Source: Anthopleura xanthogrammica (lineage: Eukaryota > Cnidaria > Anthozoa > Actiniaria > Actiniidae). Taken from it: DNA of 64,000 bases. The notes under the pieces are model-generated. The model had not been told where the DNA came from and did no database searches. It saw only the letters and a list, made by a program, of their open reading frames with translations. The translations under genes were made by a program, and so were the position numbers. Positions 21,216 to 34,300 of the stretch are shown piece after piece (the stretch's first letter is position 1; every line of letters starts with the position of its first letter). Location: assembly GCA_964019055.1 (NCBI GenBank), contig OZ025206.1, forward strand, positions 16,155,291-16,219,290. Direction: 5' to 3'.

Positions 21216-22322
21216 ATTAGAAGCATCATCATTGTGAGTGAATTATTAGATCATGAAATAATTTTAATATTATGATTAATATATATTATTATTTTTTTAA
21301 ATGATTTCAATATTTTGATTAAAAGACAGTATCGTTGGAAAAATGTAAGAATCAAAAATTGAAGAATCAAAAATGCTAGAAAATAGATGTATAACTAAAG
21401 CCTCTTCATAATTACCATCATTATCATCATCATCATTACCATCATCAAGTGTGAGTCATACCAATGAAACACAGAAATGAGGTAAATTCATCCCCATAGC
21501 ATATGATATATACGGTCCCATAAATAATTATTAATAGCAGGGATACTATATATCATCGCCATCACCAATGTATCTTTCGCATCATTATCAGTCTATAATG
21601 CAGTGTAGTATACAGGTGCATTATACTAATCCTTCCATTTCATTTCTATCTAATTTTTTTAAATACAATCATAATATGATCTCTGGAATCTGTATTATTT
21701 TCTATTTTGGTAATTATGTGACCAAGAAATAACACTGAGAATTTGATTGGAGGAACTCTGCCAAAAGAAAAGATGACTGGTATACACCTTTTTAATAAAT
21801 CCTTCAATGCTTGTTTATTTTCTGCATTTGATGTTAAATTAATTCTCTTGAAAAATGTTTTTTGAATAAAATTGACAAGAATACATTTGACGTCAAACGC
21901 AGAAAAATAAAGCATTGTAAGATTTATTATTAAAAGGGTCTATTCTATAGCTAATTGTCAGGTTACGTAGCTATGAAAAACAAGTAAAAGTCATGTCAAG
22001 TTGTGTACATAACTGTTATCAATGTCACCATCTTTTAGAGTAGATTTTGTAGATTGTGAGACATCACAGCATACAGCACCATCACATTATGGAATTGACA
22101 ACATCTGTTAAGCCAATCAGCTTGCAAGATTACTGGCCATTCAAAAACAATGCTTGGATGGCACCATAGGAGTCATAGGGCACAGCACCTCAAATCATGA
22201 ATTTTTCTTAGTCATCCAAAAACTGTTCTGACTATTGACTTCCACATGCATGATCCATTTTGTCCTAATCATGTAGCCAAATATATCTATGCACAGACAT
22301 AGTTACAATGAATGATACATAG

Positions 22323-25300
22323 TTACTTCATGTCTATCTCTTCAATACACTTGATTGCTCTAATATCAGAGGAGATAGGAGCTTCTACCATGAACTTGAC
22401 ACCAAACCATTTACTCTGGACCTAAAGGTAAGACATGAAATAAGATTACATGTTGATTAAATGACTGATATGACATACACATATGTTGCATGTAAAATCA
22501 ACAGTAACCTTGACCTTAGGAAATTTTCAACTTCTCTTAGAGAATATACTGCAGGGCTTGAAATAGGAAACAATTATAGCCTGCCAGTCCAGTAAATTTT
22601 GCCTGCCTTTTTATTATTTTTATTTTCGATTAGGCAGTTCACCGTTATTTTTGCCTGCCAAACCTTAAGTTTTGCCTGGCTTTTGGCCACTGGTAGGCCG
22701 CTATTTCGAGCCCTGTACTGTAGGTCTTTGTTCAAGTATTATAGATAAGGATTATTTTGTCAACATTTACCTTTTCAAAATGTTCAGACTTAAGAGTTGT
22801 ATATTCTATCAAAACTTCTCTTAGTTCTGATTCTTTTCTAAGATCAAAATATGACAGTTCAGGGGTTAAGTCTTGACAAAGTCTTTCTAAATATGCCTTT
22901 GCTTCAGAACAGTTTGAGTTTGCCTGCAAAAAAATATTTTTGAATAAGAATTTCATTTTTGTCATTGGAAATATAATGAGAATGGGAAAAGAATTTTTGG
23001 TCATGTTGTAGTGAATCCAGGGGTTCTTCCTATAATTAGCATGCTAGGCTTTGACCCACAGGTGTTTTAACTTTTGTCTCTAAAATGTTTGCCTCTCACT
23101 ACTGTGAGCTGTGTTTTGTCAGCAGTCAATTTTTCAGTGTGAGTACTGTGTAGAAGGAATATTTGAATGTAGTGATAATATTATGTGTGAGCAGACTATG
23201 GGATATTTGCTTCATCCTCTTTTGACAAACTATCCTGTAAACGGTTCAGATGATAATTATTATTATTTAATTATTACCCACCTCTGCCCATCTCTGGGTT
23301 ATACTTTGGTTTTCTTCACCACTGTCATTTCCAGGCTGCTATGAAACAATAAGAAACACTAGCTGTGAGGCCTTGTGCAGGCTACACACATGCAGACATA
23401 AACAGAAGAAATTGAGATAAATTCATTGTTGAGATTAATGCATACTGTCATCTCTTCACACAGCCGCACTTCAGCATCCCAGTGCAAGAATGTGTCAACA
23501 GCTTGTTCGACTCTCACCAAAAGCTTCTGCAAGATGTTAAATAAAAAAAAGAATATTTAATGTTACAACACGAGTAAAATGTAACATAAAGATGACTTTC
23601 TATGCAAAAAATTGGATAGCAGAGCTCAAAATAATGGCTGCTCAATGGCTAGACATGATGACTGGTCACATCAGACTGATCAATATGTGAACAGCCAAGA
23701 GGATGGGCCTAAGAGGCATTCTGCATTCCTTAACTATAAGACTTATTGTACAGTAGTCATAATCAATCAGTCTTTCATAATAATAACCTTTGCACTCTTG
23801 ACATATTGTGCAATACTAGTAAGATCACTGACAATAAGGTTCTCTTCTGTTTCCTAGGAAATAATAATAACAAACCTGTTAGTCACAAAGTCTCAAAGCT
23901 CCTAGGGGCGGATCCAGGGGAGGGGTGCAGGGGGTGTGCACCAGCTTCTGTGCACCCCCCTTGGACAAAAGAGCTGGCTTATTATTCTTTGATTACTAAA
24001 AATAAGATGTAATTCAGAGTTTTCATTCTTGTTCATCTGGTTCAGCAGCCATTAGCATGGGTTGTGGCCGATAATGGACAAATGACAAATAACATTCTAG
24101 CTATGTAACTATGATTTATATATTATGTACTCTTGGTTATGTCTTGATCACCCAGTCTATAAAGCCGCAGCTACACGAGCGATTTTGTTCTTGCACAGGT
24201 GACGCGATTTAAAAAAAAATAACCAGGTGAGTGCGCAGTGAAATCGCTTGTGTAGCTGCGTCTTAAGCCAAGATCAAATTTTCAACCTTAAATTTATACA
24301 CCAGCAAATAAGGTAATTATTATGAAGTAACCATTTCTTATATGGCATGGCCTGCAGGTACTTGTGTACTTTATGACCAGCTGACACATGTCGGCTGGCA
24401 ATCAGCTGACCAGTGGTTTGTTAACAATGTTATTCAGCTGATGCTTAACTAACACTTGATCAACACATCACCAACACATACATATTTGTATGCACTAGAT
24501 ATGGAAGGAATGAATAAAATAGGATAAAATGGAGACTCACTTTGTAGTTTCCCAGTTCATGACAAATTTTACTTAGGGCTGCACAGGCTGTCTGTAAAAT
24601 AAAATAAAATTAAAATTAAAAAACCCACTCCAATGGAAGAAAATTATCTGAGATATAGAAGGTCTTGTTGGCTGTTTCATAACAGTATTTTATCTGTGAG
24701 ATAAAACATTTTTTTGTTTGGTTTTGCAATAGCAAATCATACAGGGGTGTAGCCAGGGGGGACCCAAGGAGCGGCCCCCCCCTTCTCTGTCATGTTTGCA
24801 GTGTTTTTGGTTGGCCATTTTTTGTTGATGTTCTGAAAACAGGTCTTGGGTCCCCCTAAGGCCAAATCTTGGCTACGCCCCTGTCATTATTAATTTTATG
24901 AATTGTAATATCGCACTCACTTTTAAATAGGTGTCTGTAGGTTCCCCTTCTGATAGTAATTTAAACCAAACTCCCAAATCTGAAAAAGGACAAATCATAT
25001 GCTTGGTTTAGATAATTAGTTGCATCATAGATAGACATTCTTAAAAGCTTATCTTTCATTAGGTGGCTGCTAACCCATGGTTAACAAACCATTCTTTGGC
25101 CATGAACATAGTTGTAGACATTTTACCTGTAGATTTATCTTCTGTTGATATTTGAATATGATTGATTAATTCTTGTAAATGTTTATTCAGTGAATCCATG
25201 TATTTCTGCAAACACAAACACATGAAAGTTAAATAATTTATAACCCATCCTTACCATCCTTACTACTTTTTCCTATGGAAATTTTTTTGTTAGGCAAAAG

Positions 25301-28300
25301 CTTGCCTACCAACATATTTTTCCATACATTTCTTTGTAAAAGCAGCCCACTTCGGTCACCCATATCTTCTGCGCTGATCAATAAAACCACTAAATTTTAA
25401 AATTTAAAATGTCACGCAAGACCTGATAAACCCTCATTGGAATGACAATAAATAACTTGTGTCACTGAGGTACCACAACCTTCCAATGATTTTAGGACAA
25501 GGTAGATATTGGTCAAAAGGAGTGATTATCATGAGAGCTTGGTTTCCATAATTAGTGATTACACTTTTAAATACAGAACGTTTCATTTTTTATGAATGCC
25601 CGTTGATGATATAATAATTATTATCAATATTTATAAATAAAATCATCCACTAGAGTCGTGCAGTACCTTGCATTTAATAACAGGTGCATTCTCGTCATAA
25701 CCTTGTCTGTCAGATATGACGTCTGTAGTGTCTGAAGTACTTTTTCTTTTGTCAAGCTGTGCCTTTGCTGCTTCTAATTCCTGGTTGTATACAATAATAG
25801 AGGTTGGTACAACAAACATTCTGTAATATGGGTTGATATTTTGATGAGCCACCTATATATCCAGTAAATGTACCCACCTCATTAAATCCAGTTAAAAATA
25901 AATGAAGCCATCCATCATGCTTCAAAACCTAAGGATAAAGAATGGCAATTTAAATCGACAATGACAATTTGGCATAGCGAGGGGAGCGGCAGGCCACCCC
26001 TTAAATTTTTGGGTCAAGCCTTTTTTTCTTTGATGTTAATGTCACTGGCATAGGGAAGGGGCGACCACATGCCTTCCCAAATTTTTGCCGTAATTAGTTT
26101 TTAGGTGCCCCCCTAGATCCTGGGTCTTCGCTACCCCACTGGTGTAATTATAAAATAATTGTAATTAATTGTAATTCTATTTACTGTTTTCTAGAATTTT
26201 GATTGGCCGATTTTTTCTCAGAAGACACATGATGGGCGAAATTTAAACAAACAAAAAATTTTCTCAAGGGACTGACATAAATTGTCTGAAATGGGGGGAA
26301 ATTATTCTCCAGCTAAAGAAGTCATTTTATATTCAAACATCAAAATAATGACGATTTGGTTACTTAATGCGGTGAGGATGAATTGAATACCTTGTGTGAA
26401 CAAATTCTTGATAAAAACCTTTGAAACTCTCTTGTTTTTCCTGAGTAGAACAAAAAAAGATGTTTTATATTTAAGCACCACTGTCTGTATTATAATACAG
26501 AGACTATGGAAGTGGGGGCTTTTTTAGCCCTTATTTCCAAATTTTCAGAGGGAGCAGGGATTATTTTAAATTTGAAGAAAAAATATATTAAACCAAGGTA
26601 CTGATAGTCCCCTTCACAGTTCCCTGCGCTATCTTGAAAGGTAGCAGTGCCTTTGCATCGAAGCGAGACGAACGGTGAGCTTAGCTTGCAATGATAGAGA
26701 CCTTTTTTAACACCTTGGACAATAATTATTATTATTCACAGGTCTCTATCATTGCAAGCTCACCGTTCGTCTCGCTTCAATGCAAAGGCACTGCTACCTT
26801 TCAAGATGGCGCAGTAAACTGTGAAGGGGTGTATTAAATTGCATTGTATTGTACCATTTAATGAAGTATGTTTGACAAGTGGAGGAACTATTCTTTCTGG
26901 TAATGCTTCTTGCAAAGCTTCCTGAAGCCATTCAAAGTGTGCTTCACTTCTGTGTACTTCATACAATGGGAATTCATAATTTGGAACTGTTGTCTGATTG
27001 AAAAGATGAATTAAAAAACAAGTTAGTAATAGACCCATTGCAGCACCTCAGAATGCAGCTCAATTTGGAGGACCAAACAATAGGTTTTTAATTCTCAGGA
27101 GATTGAAATTCTTTTGTTTTGTCTTCCAAATTGAGCTGCTTTGACGTCTTATCTGTAAATAAGTTGCAGTATTGCATGCAAAAAGGTAAGACAAATTCTC
27201 AAATAACCTCATAATCAAATGATGTTGAAATGTTATTTTGCATTCCAGCATTTAATAACCTTATTAATTATTAGATTTTGAGGTAATACATTCTTCATTG
27301 AGGTAATAAAATATTCTTGTGGGCCATGTCCTGCCAACATGCTGCATTACATACCTTAGTGACCACTTTAAATGTTGCATTTTTCTGGTCAGTTTCAGAG
27401 TATGTGACGTTTACTCTTAACATGTCAGGTGTAGGTGTGCTAGGCCTGTAAGGGGAGAATAATGGTAAGTCATGGTGCGGTACTGAGAACATTAACATGT
27501 TGGTGGATAGTGTGAGTGTGCTAGGCCTGTAAGGAGAGAATAATGGTAAGTCATGGTGGGGTACTGAGAACATTAACATGTTTGTGGATAGTGAGAGTGT
27601 GCTAGGCCTGTAAGGGGAGAATAATGGTAAGTCATGGTGAGGTACTGAGAACATTAACATGTTGTGATAGTGAGAGTGTGCTAGGCCTATAAGGCAATAG
27701 GCAATGTGCATCACAGTTCACAAAGCACTCTGGGAAAGTGAGTTCCTTAAAAATGTAACAGGTAAGATTGTCAGATGAATTTTTAGAGGAGCTAAAATAG
27801 CATAAGAACTCACATTCCCATCATGCTTTGTGCTAGAATTTCAAGCTCATGCACATTGGCTATTATTGCCTGTGGCCTTGAAAAAACTACTATGAGCCAC
27901 CTTAAACTTTTTTTGGTGTCCTTTAGGAAAGGGAAATGTCACCACTGGTATGTATCACTGTCTTGATGATGGTGAATGTGTGTATAACATGGCTTTAGTA
28001 TTCTATTGTACTTACTGTTTTGATAGCTTTGGTCGTGTATTTCCTTTGTCTTTAGATGAGCATATTTTTGAATGACTTGCTAATTCACTGACTCTGCAAT
28101 GGAAAAAAGTTATAAATTTCTATCCATTAAAATGATCAGCCTTACTGCTATTTTCATAAACATGCGAACTCAGAAGTTGTGAGCTGCATGCTGAAATTTG
28201 TTTTTTCGCTTCTGTCAATCAAAACTAATCAGTTGGTGCCTTTTGATATTGTTGACTGGTGGCAGTACCTAAAACGCAACACATATGTTCCAATGGGCAA

Positions 28301-31300
28301 CTTGCAACCATAGAGTTCGCATGTTTATGAAAATAGCAGTAAATGAATGAATGAATCAGTCAATCAATCAACTTTCTAATGATAATGACTTGCTTATTAT
28401 TCATTGGCTCAGCAAAGGTACTTTTTTCATCCATTTAAAAAAATCAGTCTCCAATTCATTTACATCGGTCAAAGCTGACAGTTTGTTTTACAGTAAATAT
28501 GTGACTCTAATTGTCACTTGAACACTTAAGAATACTACAAATTTACCTTATCTTTTCTGAGCACAGTGTACATGAAAGCATCAGGTCATCTTCTCCAGTG
28601 CTCGGCAATCTTTGCTGTAGATAACAAGAAAAGAAAGACTTTTAATGGAGAAGATTAGTAAAATTAAGTGATTCAGAAATAAAACATGTACAAGAACCTG
28701 TATTCAACTTTTTTTGCTATCGTAATGAAATTTATCATATATCTTTTAAAGCTGACCTTTCCTAGCAGAATAAATCCATTAGGCTGCTTTGCTTCTTTTG
28801 CCAGGATTTTGTCTAAAACTTTGATCTGAAATAATAAGGAAACTAAAATATCAGAAAAAGGAAAAAATCTCCAGACAGAAAATTTATATATTTTAAAAAT
28901 TCTTAAACAACATACCGTAGATATTTATGTGAAATGACATACCGCAGATTTGTTTCCTGACTTGTGGATTTGAGTTTTTATTTCTTCAAATACATCTTGA
29001 TACTTCTTGGTCATTTCTTGATGCTAAAATAAGTAGATAAATCAATAAATCTTCATCCAAGAATGTGAACCCTCAACTAACTATCATTTTCATCAAACCC
29101 TAAAACTACCTATGGGCTGATCTAAATTAGCTAGGGTATACATGACTCACGGATCAAATTGGAATTTAGCGTGTTTAGTTTTGATGAGGGAGGAACCAGC
29201 TAGAAAAACCCAGGACCCCAGAGTTGAGAGGCAAGTACACTACCAGGGCATGAAATTAACTTTTAAACCCACTAGCAAAACCTTCTAAACTTTTCAGTCC
29301 TTTAATTTTCCTGACTGTGGTCATAGTCGCAAAACTTAGCTAGTTAAATTTTTTCTTACTCTCTAGCTAAATGCAAAATTTCACTCATATTTTGCGAGTT
29401 TGTGAGTGTTAAATTCGTGCCTTAACTACTAGTCTACTATACCAACCTCAACCACTTCCCCAAAGAAATGAAATAAAAAAAAGATAACAAATAAAATATA
29501 AAAATATAAGATATTTACAGAAATGATAGACTTTTGTGCAATTTCTAACTCTTCTTTGGTTGCAATAAGGACTTCACTTGCGGCATAGTATCTGTAAGAG
29601 AAAATGAATAAGTATATTAACATTTCTTGAATAGAAACTTGAATGAATGTATCTCAGCTAAAACAAATGTTTCTTATCCGATAATCACCCTCAGCAATCA
29701 TGGAGCAAAGTTTGATTAAGGGGAATAGGGGTGAGGAGTACTTACTGCCCAATTGATGGGATAGTAGATAGAGGTGCTGAAGTTCTATGACCCTATCCTC
29801 TGTGATCGATGCCAGAAACCCCAAGGTGGTGGATATATAGAATATTGTGTATAGTGTAATACTAAGAACTTTGGCATAATGCTTTGTAAAAGGCCAAATG
29901 TAACAATGATGTCTAGTTCCAGAAAATATCCATGCTTTCCCTTATGAATACTAGATATTATAACTTAGAATACAGTATTTCTCTTGATCCTTCATAAGAA
30001 ATAGCCCTTCCAAAAATTGTATTCATGCCAAATGCAAGGGGCTCATTCACCTTGCTTGAATCACCTCCCTGCTTGTATGCAGGCATTAATATTGTTCGAA
30101 AAGGAATCCAACTAGCTCTGTGGGTTTGGATATTTTCTAGAACTAGTCAAGAAAAAAGATAGGAAAGCATTTATGTCTTTAGGAAAAGAGAGAGAGGAAA
30201 AATAGAGTAAGAAATAGAAATAGATTTTAGGTGGTTTGAAAAATTACTTATCGATAATTCAATTTGACATTCCAAAGTTTCAAAATTTCTCATATATTTT
30301 GAAATTATAATAAGTAGTTCTCCTCTCTCTCTGTGGTTATTGCTCCTATCCCTTATAGTGCGACTACTTTAACTGGGGTCACTTAGACAGTGAGAACCAA
30401 ATTATCCAAATGTAGAATGAAAACAATGCATTCCAACTTTGCCTAATTGAGCCAATCAGAGACCATCAAAAAACAATAGCATTTCAACATTGAGTAGATC
30501 CGAACAACAAAATTATTCTGATGAATTCCCATGAGAAAAAGACAATCCTGTAAACAACTTGTGCTGTACAGGTTTCTGATTGGCTTGACTAACCATAGTT
30601 GGATGCATTGTTTTCATTCTACATTTTGATTGGCTCAGGTTTTCTCTGTCTAAGTGTCCCCAGTTATAGTAGTTGCACTTTAAAAGCTACCCATTAGCAA
30701 TAACAAATTAGTCAAACAAGTACTACAATAAGAATAAGTGCATATATCAAAAATTATGAATGATTAGGCAAGTTACTGTATACTACTTAAGTAAACCTTC
30801 ATTAGAATATTATAAATGATTATTATTTGGTATCAATAACAGCCATAAGTTATATTTTATAATACAAAATTGTTTTTTTTCTATTAAGCATTAAATAAAA
30901 TTTATGTATGCTGACGGTCAGTTTTAGTTAGAAATTATATAACATAACAAAAATTATTTCAAATAAAAGTTAATGATAAAAAACTTGAACAGCAACATTA
31001 TCATATAATTATAGTTGAACATTGAGTTGAAGGTTAGTTTTTTTTTAGAGTTTCTTTTAGAACGTATGCATCAAAAAAGTTTCCAAGATAAAAATCAATG
31101 GTCTTACTGCTGTAATAACTGATGCAAGAGCTGTACATTATTGCCAAACTCATTCTTTGACCTTCAAAATTAAGAAGTGATTTGTTAGGAATAGAGACAA
31201 TGTAATCCACAGAAAAAGAGAGAACTTCACAGTACAAATGAAAGCAAGTTTGCTTGGAAATACACACATGACCTTAATTACAGTATATATATTTTCCCAT

Positions 31301-34300
31301 TGTTGTATTTTGTCCCATTAAACTAATTGTAATAACAATAATGTACCCAATTTTGAATCAATCCGTTTTTGTCTTCTCAAAAACAAAATGTTCTGGGTCT
31401 TATTTTTCAATCATTGAACTATTTTTTACCTGAGTACATTAAACTAATTCCTTTTCATTTTAAAATGGAGAAATATGAATTTGTTTTTTAACTCTCTCCA
31501 ATAAAATCAAAAGTCAACAAGCTTCCAATTAGAGCAATTTTCATATGAGTGTTATAAGTCATTGCACACAGCATGGTAATGTTACGGTGTTGATATGACA
31601 TTGAATGTCAAATGTTTTCATATACATGTATGGTATGGCACTCACATGGTGACAGCAAGAGGCAATCCATGCCAATTTTTTTTTTACTTTTTTGCTATAA
31701 TTGTCCTTCTTATTAACAGTGCTGAAAGACTGCTAGAATGTCAAAGTCTTTTGTAGTAAAAACATGATTATCAGAAAACTAGGGTGGAGGAATTTAGTTG
31801 CATGTAGCTCACCCATCGTCCCTATTCCACCCAATAAATTTTACACATTAGCCAATGAGAATGTGGTTGTCATATAGTGGGTTCAATTGTAGTTAATCAG
31901 GCCTTAACTGTTAACCCAAACTCCCTGGGCGGGGGCATATCTAGGAGTGGTTCAGGTGGTTCATTCCCCTAAACTGCAACCAAACCCCCTAAATGAGGGT
32001 GATCAACCCCTCTATTTAGAAAATATCTAATGTAAAAAAATAATTTTTGTTTTTGATTCAGCAGTTTGGACCACCCTTGCTTTTTTGGGGGGACTGGCAG
32101 TTTGCCAGTCAAATGCCCCTAACCAGAATTTCAAACACCCTAGCAAAAAATCTGCCCATTTTTCCATTCATTGATAATATAATATTATACTGTGTCTATC
32201 AATATGTTCTTTAAAGCTAACATGCCAGATATGCCTAGTTGGTTATTTAAATGAAAATCAACAAAACGCAATACCTTGATCATCATACTCATACTGTACC
32301 AATACATAATTTACACCAACCCTCCCTTTAAATATAACTGGTCACAAATTTATCATCTTAAGTTTCTAATAACAAGAATATACTAGATGGATCCTGTAGA
32401 TACCTGTCACTCAGCATTTTGTTCTCCTTTTGTGCTTCTCCTAGTCTCTTCTTTGTGGCTTCCAACTGTCTTTCCAGGTCTTCCTTCACAAATATAGCCT
32501 ACAATAATAATAACAATATACTTGTTTACCAATGCATTGATAGAGAAACCATGAGACCAGGGGTCTTTTTCCCCCTCGATTCCTTACGAAAATAGAGGGT
32601 AGAAAAAGACCTCTACAAGCTGAAGGGTATTAAGGAGACAAGTTGACAAATAGAGTGCAAACAATATATCCGTGAAATACAAATTAATAAATAGTACAAA
32701 ATAGTGCTAATTAAACAATAGAAAACAATAGAATTTGCATAAAATTGTACTATTTAGTATAACTAATGTTTCACGGATATATTGTTTGCACTCTAATATA
32801 AAATATTATTGTAGTTTGGAAATTAAAATTAAAATCCTTCTATTTTATAGTTGACAAAGACATAGTTTCCACATGCATGTAATTGCAAATTCATTTGGAG
32901 GTGAATATTTTTTGTGTTTTGAACCTTTCAGACTTCTGTTTATGAATGTTTACCAACAGTTTATTATATAGCTTAGATAGTACACATGCTCTGATTGGTC
33001 GAGAACCATGCTTTATTAGTGAACGAAGCACAGTTGCTGATGCCATCCATGCGCAGCAAACTTTGCAAAGAAGTGACAGTAAAAAAACTACAACAGATTT
33101 TTTTCTTTCTATATAATAAAACAGCTTTTTCCATGCTCCATTCAGTAATAAAGCACTTGGGAATTGCCAAAAGCACTCAAGAAGTGTAAGAAGCACATAC
33201 TCGCCTACAGCTTGTGCTTCTTTTTACACTTCTTTCATGCTTAGTCACTTCCTGCATGCTTTATTACTGGAAGGAGCATGAAAAAAAAATGTTTTATTTG
33301 TTAAATAATGGATGGGATGAAACAATTTGCCAGAGGTTGTAACATTCAATATTTTAAGAGCCTGATAAATAAAATGCATATTTTTGGTAAGGAATCAACA
33401 CATATTTCCTGAAAATAACTAGAACGTCTGCAAAAAAAATTAAAATAATATGAAACAATAGAATAAAATAAAAAAGATGAGGAGATCAGTGCCCTCAAAG
33501 TACATGACTGTCTCAAGCACTTGTCTACTAAAATACTACCTTTTGGAAAATTTTCTAGGCATTTTTTAAAACATAATTTTATAATTGAAAAGAATATTAA
33601 CAAGAAACTTCAGAAGAACAAGAAAATTTGTGTAAAAAATACGCGAAAATACCAAATTTTTGATGTGGATTATGCATAATTGATAGAAGTTGTTTACAAG
33701 GCAACCACCAGGCTTCTTGAATTAAAATATTTAGATTAAACAAAGTCACGTCAATGAAAACTGTTAGATCACACAAAATATGGCCAAAAGTTTTAATGCA
33801 TTTAAACGTAAATAATAAATATGTCATATGAATCTCAAAATTTTCAACGATGTGGTATGATAGATTAGGTTTTTGACGACAAAAACAACATGATATTGTT
33901 AGAAATTAAACAACTTGAAGAAGACGTACAGTAAAATGTCTAGTAATTTTATATTTCTATCCTATCTGGTAAGAGGTCACAGTTTATAACAAATACCAAT
34001 CGGTTTTTTAACACATAGGTGGCATTTTTCTAGAAGTACAATTACCCAATTTATTTCCTGGCGTAAAATTGTGAAATTCTGTAAACGAAGTAGGGTTTTT
34101 ACATGCAAACAAACTTTTTTACCTTGAGTGCTTCGTTGTCCTGGCTCTCCGACAAATTCTCCTGGTCAGAACCATTTTGCTCTGTCTTGACAGACTCGTC
34201 TTCAGCAATTGCTGTATCCATCTCTATAACATAGTCTGTTGGGATGATTCCTTGTTCCGTGGGTGGGTAAGTCTCAATCAAAAGTATTGAGTTGTTATTG

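Larger units (their letters stand above)
19452..22322. other. Convergent intergenic region, SMUG1 to the sorting-nexin-like gene
   Basis: Holds SMUG1 3' UTR with AATAAA at 19812-19817, a near-copy of SMUG1 coding sequence at 19470-19500, two MITEs (20490 and 20945), and a CAT/ATC microsatellite at about 21412-21445. No additional gene is recognisable. The 85-codon frame at 19459-19716 is in the UTR and not conserved to my eye. Confidence 0.6.

Noticed and set aside
33346..33827. Two minus-strand frames in intron 1 of the sorting-nexin-like gene, considered as missing exons
   Set aside because: AT-rich, with no fitting phase-0 acceptor and donor pair, and no domain similarity; exons 1 and 2 already join in phase.
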